Part shown: piece by piece, positions 24,550 through 33,500 of the stretch
How positions within the stretch are numbered: position 1 is the stretch's first letter
Layout: each line of letters begins with the position of its first letter
Source: Pachyseris speciosa
Taxonomy: Eukaryota; Cnidaria; Anthozoa; Scleractinia; Pachyseridae
Assembly (NCBI GenBank): GCA_016490735.1
Contig: JAEMWC010000452.1
Coordinates: 352,501-416,500, forward strand
DNA length: 64,000 nt
Direction of reading: 5' to 3'
Notes under the pieces: model-generated
Seen by the model: the letters and a program-made list of their open reading frames with translations, nothing else
Database searches by the model: none
Told to the model about the DNA's origin: nothing
Position numbers and translations under genes: made by a program

Positions 24550-27500
24550 GGCTACGCTCAAGCGCCCCATTGTACTATTCTAACTGCATATAGCATACAA
24601 AAGTTTTAACTGCTGCATAATAATAATAATAATAATAATAACAATAATATTGTAAATTAGTATTTTAAGATCTTTTTAATATTTTTCTTTCATCAAAATT
24701 TTTGCCTATGATAGCGCGTCCGCTAATTTTAGGAAGTCTAATTATGGCGTTGAGATTGTAGATTTGTATTCTAGGACTTTTAAATATTTTCTTTATTTCA
24801 TCAAAATTTTTAGTCTATGATAGTTGTAAATAGGTACAATTTTTATTGTTATTAACCCATTGGCACCCGTGCCGGCCAAAACCGGCCGTAAAAAACTCCC
24901 ATGCTTCAAAACATTGCAACTTTCTCAATCGCACGAATATTGCCTTAACTGTTAGTTGTGAGCACGAAATGGAATGCCCTTTAAATTTGGATATCCAATA
25001 AATGCAAGAAACGTAGCGATTTTTACCAAATATGGCCTTTTGAGTTTGGACAAGAACGAAACTGGCCGTTTTTAAGGTCAAAGAGAAACAACAAAAATGC
25101 CCCTTTTTGCCTTCATGTTTTTTAGGGAAATCATCGTCCAAAAACCAAAATTCAACCATCATAACAAAATTCAGTCCTTTTTCTAACTTAGAAATGACTT
25201 TTTTTGTTCATATTCTTCTCCCGAGCGTAGATACAGCCTTTTGTTCCAGTGCATCCGGGCCTTCCCGACATTTTCAACATCTTGAGCGCATTGCATGCTG
25301 GGAACTAAAGAGAATTTTTGACAGCGCCCGTTCCTTCCCCCAATTCTTTCACATATAAACTACATTGTAAGTCTACAGCCACTCCGACCTACCGCCAAAA
25401 TTTCCTGCTCGTAGTCATCTTCAGTACACAGAAATTCCAAAATATGTGGCGGTAGGTCGAGAAATTCATCAATAGTCGAGTCCCAAAGGTACTAAGTGTT
25501 CGACCGGCCAAATTCCCAGTTCGTCGAGTAACAAGCCAAATTCAACAACAAAGTACATCACCTTGAGAAAGTGGACTCTTAGCTACCGTCACGCTTAATC
25601 ATGCTCATCAGGCAGCCGCTAAAGATGAAAAATGGCTGTAAATTTAGCAGAAATCGCAAGCAAACCGAACTTGGGCCATTGTTGTCGCTTCACGGATAAA
25701 AAATAGCTACGTCAAAATGACGTTTTCAGAAACCTTGAGCCTCCAGTGGCTTAGGACAGCACCACTTTTCCCTGGTAGTTCAAATAAAGAGTCACGAATT
25801 GCTATTCATCGTTTATAGGTGGAAAATCACTCCGAAAATGTAAAAACCTGTGGTAGTCAATGGGTTAATAAAGTTGTTATTGTCATTGTTATTCTTATTC
25901 TTATTCTTATTGTTATTGTCGTTGTCGTTGTCGTTGTCGTTGTCATTGTTATTGTTATCTGGACTATTTTCACCAGTCCCAGCTTGTCCCGATAATTAAG
26001 GTTAGAATATATTATTATTGTTACCGGTGTATCTCAAAACCAGATTAACTAAAATAATGAAGGTCAATCCTTGATATTTTGAACAATAAGAAGGGTTTGA
26101 GTCAGCTTTCTGGCCTCAGGAGACAATTTGTCCCTCTGTGGCCCTTGAAAAGGGACAAATAGGCAACGTTAGGGGACAGAAAATATTTTATTAAATTGCC
26201 TTTGTTCTAACCAATATCATATATTTGTGCTTCCCACAAAAAAAGACAAAAGCAACAAAAAGATCTTAAAGATCGAATGTGCTTGCGGGTTGAAGGTCAG
26301 GACACAATAGAATCGTTTAAGTGTCACTAAACAAAGTTTTGGTCAAATGTGTTGGCAATAACTGAAAAATGTGAAATACTAGAACAAATCATAACATTTG
26401 AAAAGATCTATGGAATTTATATAATTCTTAAAATGCTGATGTGTATGAATTCTTATAAACTTCTTCAGTTTATCAATATTAATAATAGGCTCGATAATTT
26501 TTAACACAACAGAAAACAGAATAACTTTGAACCTGGGGGACATTTATCACGCCGAGCTCCCGCGCCTGCGATTTTGATCATGTCATATGTCCAGCGTTAA
26601 AATACAAGATGGCGGCCGAATTGAATGGCGGATTATTCAAATTTATGCTAAGGTATTCCAACTTTCAAAGGGAATTGTGGGAAATTCAGACCTCGTGGAC
26701 GAGTTTGACAAAGATGGCCGGTTTCATGGCAAGGTAAGCTTTGTTTTGAGCCTATTTTCAAGGTTTTTGCTCACTGTTCAGATAAGTTATTTGTAGTTTT
26801 GCCTGTATAGTGCTTCTTTTAGTAGTGACCTGATTTCTGCCGTCTTTTGTGGATATCTCGCTGAAATAGTAAGCTATTGCCAATCTAAAATCATAGGTTC
26901 CTGGAAGAAAGCTTGTAGTTTTTGTCGTTGCTGAATTTGTATGAGATTGGTTTACTGTGCCGGTGAAAAAGTGTACCGCATATATAGTTGTTGTTGTTTT
27001 CGATAGGTCTGGAGACTAGTCATTGCATGGATGGCGAATCTTCGAGTTCGGTCTTCACAATCCTTCTTAATCGTCTCCATCCTCAACCATCCTTGTTCCC
27101 TTTGGATTCATAATTACTAATTAAGCTAATAATATTATAATATTATTGATGAAATTGAACCACAGCATAGATATTCATATTGATTGGTAGATAGATATTT
27201 ATCAATAAGAATATATCAGGTAATCTGTAGCTAAAGCCTTTTGACTGTTTCATTAGTCAGGTTTGTGTAAGCTGCATAATAAGACAGTTAAATTATTTAT
27301 CCAGACACTATTGGTGAGTGGTTTAATACAGGCGTTAGTTAATAACATCTTGTTTCCCTTTAGGGAAGAGGAAAACACTCAAGAGGCAACGTGAACCATC
27401 TCAACTGTGTGATGCAAATTCAGAGAGATTTAAAGTTCCCACGAGTGAAATTTCAGGCAAATGGAGAAGGGATGAAACCCTAGAGAGTTGTAAACAAATT

Positions 27501-30500
27501 CAAGGAGGAACATAAGATAACATAAAGCCTGCCTTAGATGGCATGTGGTTAACTATGGTAAAGAAAACTAGACCCAAACAACTTCTTAATTATGTTTCAA
27601 ACTCTAGTAAAGTTGTAAATAAAGTCATAGGATCAGTTGTCAAACATTTTGTTGGAAACTTTGAATGTAGTGATGTGAACAGCATGCGAAGTGTGAAAGT
27701 GCTGTACAGTAATGGCTTAATGAGTAAGGAAAAGTACAAAGCAGTCAGGTCCAATTTGTCCATGTCTACTAGCATTACTAGCAAACAAAGAAGAGCATTT
27801 CAAGTAATGAAGGGTGTGAGAATCCCAAAGCTTTTGACTTATGACCAGGTAAAGCAATATGTTAATTTCACTTGGAATGCAGCTACAGTTCATGATTTCT
27901 CTGTGTTGTATGAGGATTTAGATGAAAGTTGGCAGGTTAATGGGGCATACAGAGAGCTCACTGATATTTTGCTTGAATTGGCAGACCTCTTTATTTGTAT
28001 TGATGAAACATTGGGTGAAAAGTCACACATTTTGTATATCAATAATGACAGATATCACTTTCATGTTGCATGTGGGGCTGACGGTGCACCTTTCAGTAAA
28101 GATGATGAGGCTACGTCTTGGTTGATATCTTTTCTCAACAGTGGAAGTCATATTACGAGTGAAAAAGAAAATTTTCTGTTGGCTGGAGCCAATTGCTCTG
28201 AAAATCACATTGTTATGCAAAGGTTTGCTAGGAGACTTATTCATGAATTTCAGTCAATTGAAAAAAAGACCTTTTCAATAAGAAATTGCATTGTGAAATT
28301 TTCATTAAAATTGTTTCCCTCTAACAGAAATTTTTAGCATCGTACTCTGGGGAGCTAAGTAATGCAGCTTACTACTTTTCTTCTTTTGGGGATGTAAATG
28401 ACAGTAACAAGAACATTACAAATGGGTCTCTTGGACCGAAGCCTGAAAATACATGGCACCCATGGGTTTTCTCAGAGAGACTAGAGGTAGCTGCAGCTTT
28501 AAGTGAACTGAAAGAAAAGCTTGCCAAGACTTCTCTTGCAGAATCGACAAAGAGAACAAAAGTTCTTAATTTCATTAAGGCAAAGAGTTCAAGGCAAGAA
28601 CATGAACCTTCAATTGGTCCATTTGTCGAAGTTGGGTTTGCAGAGCCCCTTCACAATGCAAGTAATGCATGGCAGTTTATCCACAATACCATTCTGTCTA
28701 TGAGTGTTGATAAATCTAACATTCCTTCTTCATGCAAAGATATTACTGATGTTCCTGAGAATTCTTGTTTTGCAAAGTATCTTTCTGCACTTAAAACAGA
28801 GGTAAGGGGAGGAAGGCTACTAAAAAAGGTGAAAAAGTGGTTCAACAGCGGCCGAAAAGGGAGTATTGACTACAGATTCACAGGTAAAGAAACTAAGAAA
28901 CTTTGTCACAAGTTTATGTACCTTGTTGCTGCTTTAGAAGGTGAGGGGGATCCACCTGAAACCCAATTGAGGCTTTCTGCAATTGCCTATTCTGCTTTAG
29001 AACTAAGAGGTGCAGTGTCACTATTTTCAAGGGTAAATATAGAAGATAGAGATTTGAGTGAACTACAAGGTCATTGTCGAAAATTCTTTAATGTAGTTTC
29101 CACACTGCTTCATCATGTCAGCCCTACTGTCTGAGCAATAGGCTATGCTGTCCCATATCACACTCAAATTTTATTTAACAAGTATAAAATGGGTTTGGGT
29201 GTCAACAGCATGCAAGGTCGGGAGGCCAAACATGTAAGGTTACAGCAGTATGCAAAGCATGCTAGTCTTGCATCAAGATGGGAAGTTGTTCTCAAACATG
29301 ACTTTGTTTCAAACATTTGACTTAGAAGGGCTGACCCACATCACTTTGGGTATTCAAAGTGTACCAACCAATATATCCCATCATATATCAACACCGACAG
29401 CTTTTGCTTTTGTGGGTACCCAAAGGAGCCCAATGCAGAGAAGTGCAAGTTTTGCTCCCCTTTTATCTACAAAGAAATTGTCAAAACAGCAGATTTGGGA
29501 GAGTTGTCTGAAGGTTTACGAGCTCTTTTAAGTGTTTCAGCAGTTGTACCGGTATGAACAAGTACAACAGTACTACCTTCAAATCTTGAAATATAAGGAC
29601 AAAATCAAATCTAGTAGTGGCAGAAGTTTACTGTTTTAACTAAGTTGGTGGCAACATTTTACCTGTTTTATAGAAGTTGCTGAATTAAGTACACCTTCAC
29701 CATAACAAATAATTTATTTTGATTCAACAATGTTATAGATCAGAAGTCTTTTAAGAAATTCCACTCTGTTTTTCATATAAAAGGATTGTGAACATTAAAA
29801 TATTGTTACTAATAAATCTTACTTGTTACAGAAACGTGTGAAATGCGATTTTTCAATTTAACAACATATTGTACTTTCAGAAAATTGGAAAACTTGTGTT
29901 TTCATATGTACTCGAGCAGATTATGTGAGCTCCTGCTGTCTGTACATGTACAGACATACAATTAAGTCAAGAGAGCTGACCTTGATTTCACACTGTCTAC
30001 CAAGGCTGTTTTAAAATAACAGGCAAAACAACACTGTTGACCACACACATACACCTCCCATGGGCCATTCACCTAAGCTGTGATTGTGACATGTCCAATG
30101 CAATTTACATAACATTTATAACAACTTCAACCTGCATTCAGCAGGACACCCTCGGAGAACGCTCCAGTTTCTGCTTAGTATAATAGAGGAGTTACTTTCC
30201 AGAAAACAACGGATCAGAACTGAAGAAATTTTGAAACGTTTGCTACTGTCTGCTTAATAATAAAGGGTGTCTGCCTAATTCAGGTTTGACTATAAAGTCA
30301 ATGAAAGTTTTATAAACATACAATAAAATATCAACATATATAAAGTAACTCGATAATTAACATAGACTGCCTACAGAGTAAACTGTGGGACACCCAATCT
30401 GTTGTAATGGCCATATCTTGCTGTGAACCTCATAATCTCTAACTTTTTCGAATAATGCCATGTGGCAGGGTGATCTTGGTTGATGATAACCATGCTGTAA

Positions 30501-33500
30501 GAATCATCCTTTTCTATTTTACACATGATTTCAACTTGTTCAAGACATTTTTTGTACTTGTTAGCAAATTCCAGCAGTAAGTCCCTCAAAGCAGCTCGAA
30601 CGTGGAACTGAATTTCTTCCACGTGTTTACTATTTTTCACCAACAATCCTCCGCCCTCTTTTCGAAGCGAAGCAGCCTTGAAACACGCAAAAACTTCTAA
30701 TGGCATGTGTCGCTGAAATTTTATTGTCCAAGGGGATAAACCATTGGGTCTTCGTCTTAGTCTCCGTGAAATTGCTTTATTCCACTGCACGACTGATCTG
30801 GATAACATTCGCGAAGGCTGTGCAAGATGATACTTGTAAGCATTCTTGGGTGGAAAAGTGTGTTTTTTAACGACTGCCCTAGCCAGCTGCATTAGTTCAT
30901 CACCAATCTTTTCATTCATCCCCTTCTCAGAACGTCGCGATGTTCTAATAATCTCTTCCACCACACTGTGAACTTTGACGACATAAGCCGCCATTTTGAA
31001 AATTCACCAGACTTTTTGTGCGTTGAACCGCTGAAATTTATATTGCAGGCAAAATCGCCGAAATGATCAGAAACAGCAACACGCCAGCTCGGCGTGTATG
31101 GCCCAGCCAGCCAATTTTAAGGGACAAATTGTTCTCCGAGGGGGAGAATGTCGCAAGTTCGCGCTCTGGCTCAAACCCTGAATAAGAACACCAAATTCCT
31201 CAAGTTAATTTTTAAAAAGGTAGCACTTGGTACTGAGTTGCACAAACAGTTATGAGCCCCTTTCCACATGTTTTTAAATTTGCAAAACGCTGTAAAATGG
31301 TGTCCAGCCGCCTTGTTTTGGGTTAAAATGCTGCTATGGTAACCTGTAATGTCAAGAAAATGGTCCTGCTCATGCTGTCATAAAATAGACATACAACCAT
31401 CTATACAAACCTGATCACTTATAATTAGCTGGTCAACTTCCAAGAAGCAATCAACCATTGATTGTTTGATCTCCCCTTTTTGATAACTTTCTGTGTTCTT
31501 TAGCACTTCTGGAAGAGTTTTGGCCACATACTGTGCCACCTCGGAGCCTGAACAAACGAACAAAACACAAGTTCACAATGTGATTTTAAGATTACAAAAG
31601 TATAAGGCACAGGGGACCTTCACAAATATCTGAGTAAGAACAATGTTCAGATTAACAATTAACAGTGCTAAAAAGTTTTAAAAGAAAAAAACAACTTGCT
31701 ATCACAATAGCAAAATATGGTATTTGTACATGGGACAATGCAGAGAAAAAAGAACTGAGCTAGTGATAAAAATTGGGGCAAATAGGCATAGCAGGAGGGG
31801 ACATCAGGTCCTATTGCATGTTTACCTGGTATCGGCAAATCTGTAAATAAATACTTTTCCCCCCTTACCTCCATGACCATCATAAACTGCGAAAAGAGTG
31901 GAACTGTTGTCAAAATTCAGCATACAGGTATGAGCATCCTGAAATTTAATTTAAATGAAACAAGGTTTAAAAAACAGAAAGTGGCCTTCAACTGTTCAGC
32001 CAATTCTTCTGCGTGACTGCCAATACTGTATGGGAGCTCTTAGGTTACAATCAAATAAAATGCTGTCTGACACTAGAGAAGTGAAAGAAGCACTCGCTTG
32101 TGCTTCTCTAGGCACTTCTCTTGTGTTCTTAAAAATTCCCATGTGCTTACAACTCAGCAATGCACTTGGCACATTTTTTATTGCTTAAAATTGTGCCATT
32201 TGTCCTCGTCTGCCATCTGCCATTTACTGGTTGCATAATATTCTATGAGTATTGTTTGACATGTATAGCACCATAAACTGTAATTTACAATCCATAGTCC
32301 CTGACTTTTAACAGCCCATACCAAAGCAAGCCACAATTTCCTATCCAGATGACAGAAATACACAACAATGAATGCTGGCTTATAACATTTTTGGGGGGGA
32401 GGAGGGTTATTTTGGGCTGTTAGTTATGTTGCAAAGAGAACTAAACTACAAACAACAAGCATGGCTAGCAGTGGCCAGCTTTATACACCATTTTTAACCT
32501 TTTATAGAAATTAACTGTCATGTGCATGTATTGGTATTTACACTTATTTTTGTGGCTGGAGCAAATGAGGTCACAAGGGAGATATATCACAATAACACAT
32601 CTTTGGACAGGAAGTCTGCGGACCCTTATGTCACCCACACCATCAGTAGCAGTAAGGGGCAGGTCTCAAAGGAAAAAATATGTTCCAGCTTATGAACTGT
32701 GCTGTTGCTATGCAATGGCACAACATTATATATTAATAATTTTTCATTACCGTTACAGAACAAAAAGCACAGAGTGTCAACTGGCACCTGTGCAAAATAT
32801 TTTACTGTTTACAAGTCCAGCTGTCTTACTGGCTACACAAATACACCACTCATAGTCTCAGTTGTAAGATAATACATAACACACAAAACATGTCAAGTCA
32901 CCAATAAACTTTTTTCTAGAAAGGAAAAAGGGGACTCTCTCTTTTAGGTGTCACAGTTAATCACTGTAGAGTAGAGTACATGTCATATGTTCATTATTAC
33001 ATGTATTTGTTCATAATTATATATTAATTATCACAATTTTATTGCAGATGTCAACAGGCAATGATATGTAATAAAAAAGTTGTTCCATGGTAAGAATTCC
33101 ATGCTATTCAGGGGCTTATTGAGGTCCAGGCTTCTTGTAGATCATAATGCAATAGTGCAGTTTTTTTTTTTTTTTCAGTGGAGAATGGAGAGTGAATCGT
33201 GTCAGATGATTTCCTACTTGTTTCACATCTTACTGCAGCTGTTTTACAGAAAATTGCTTCTGTTTGGCATGTAGGCTAATTAAACGTTATTTAGTGGGAG
33301 TTTTTACAAATGTATACTGTAATTACAATGTAGTCAAGTTGACTTTCCAATGGACTTCCCAATTGACTGGGATCAATAGTACAACCCTTTGGCATGGCCA
33401 ATAAAATGTTTGAAGGGAGTACCTATATAAAAATTATCTATAGTTAGTTTTTGCAGACATCTGTCAGCAGAAAATTTTCACTACACAGACAAACACAGCC

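Larger units (their letters stand above)
26085..31188. mobile_element. Two-gene DNA transposon (26093-31180) with 8-bp target duplication
   Basis: The left end GGGTTTGAGTCAG and the complement of the right end CAGGGTTTGAGCCAG are inverted copies; further in, both have GGAGA(A)CAATTTGTCCCT. AATAAGAA flanks both sides (26085-26092, 31181-31188). Near each internal promoter a second inverted match CACGCCGAGCT is found (26549 and 31085). It holds two convergent genes: the plus-strand transposase-like pseudogene 26587-29557 and the minus-strand 207-codon ORF 30371-30994. It sits in PPM1G intron 3. The CAGGG ends and 8-bp duplication fit the hAT/P-type range, but the protein does not look like those families. 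Confidence 0.75.

Noticed and set aside
27543..28337. 264-codon frame as a complete independent gene
   Set aside because: It is the middle of the transposase-like pseudogene; coding sequence continues in the next frame and upstream past the TAA.
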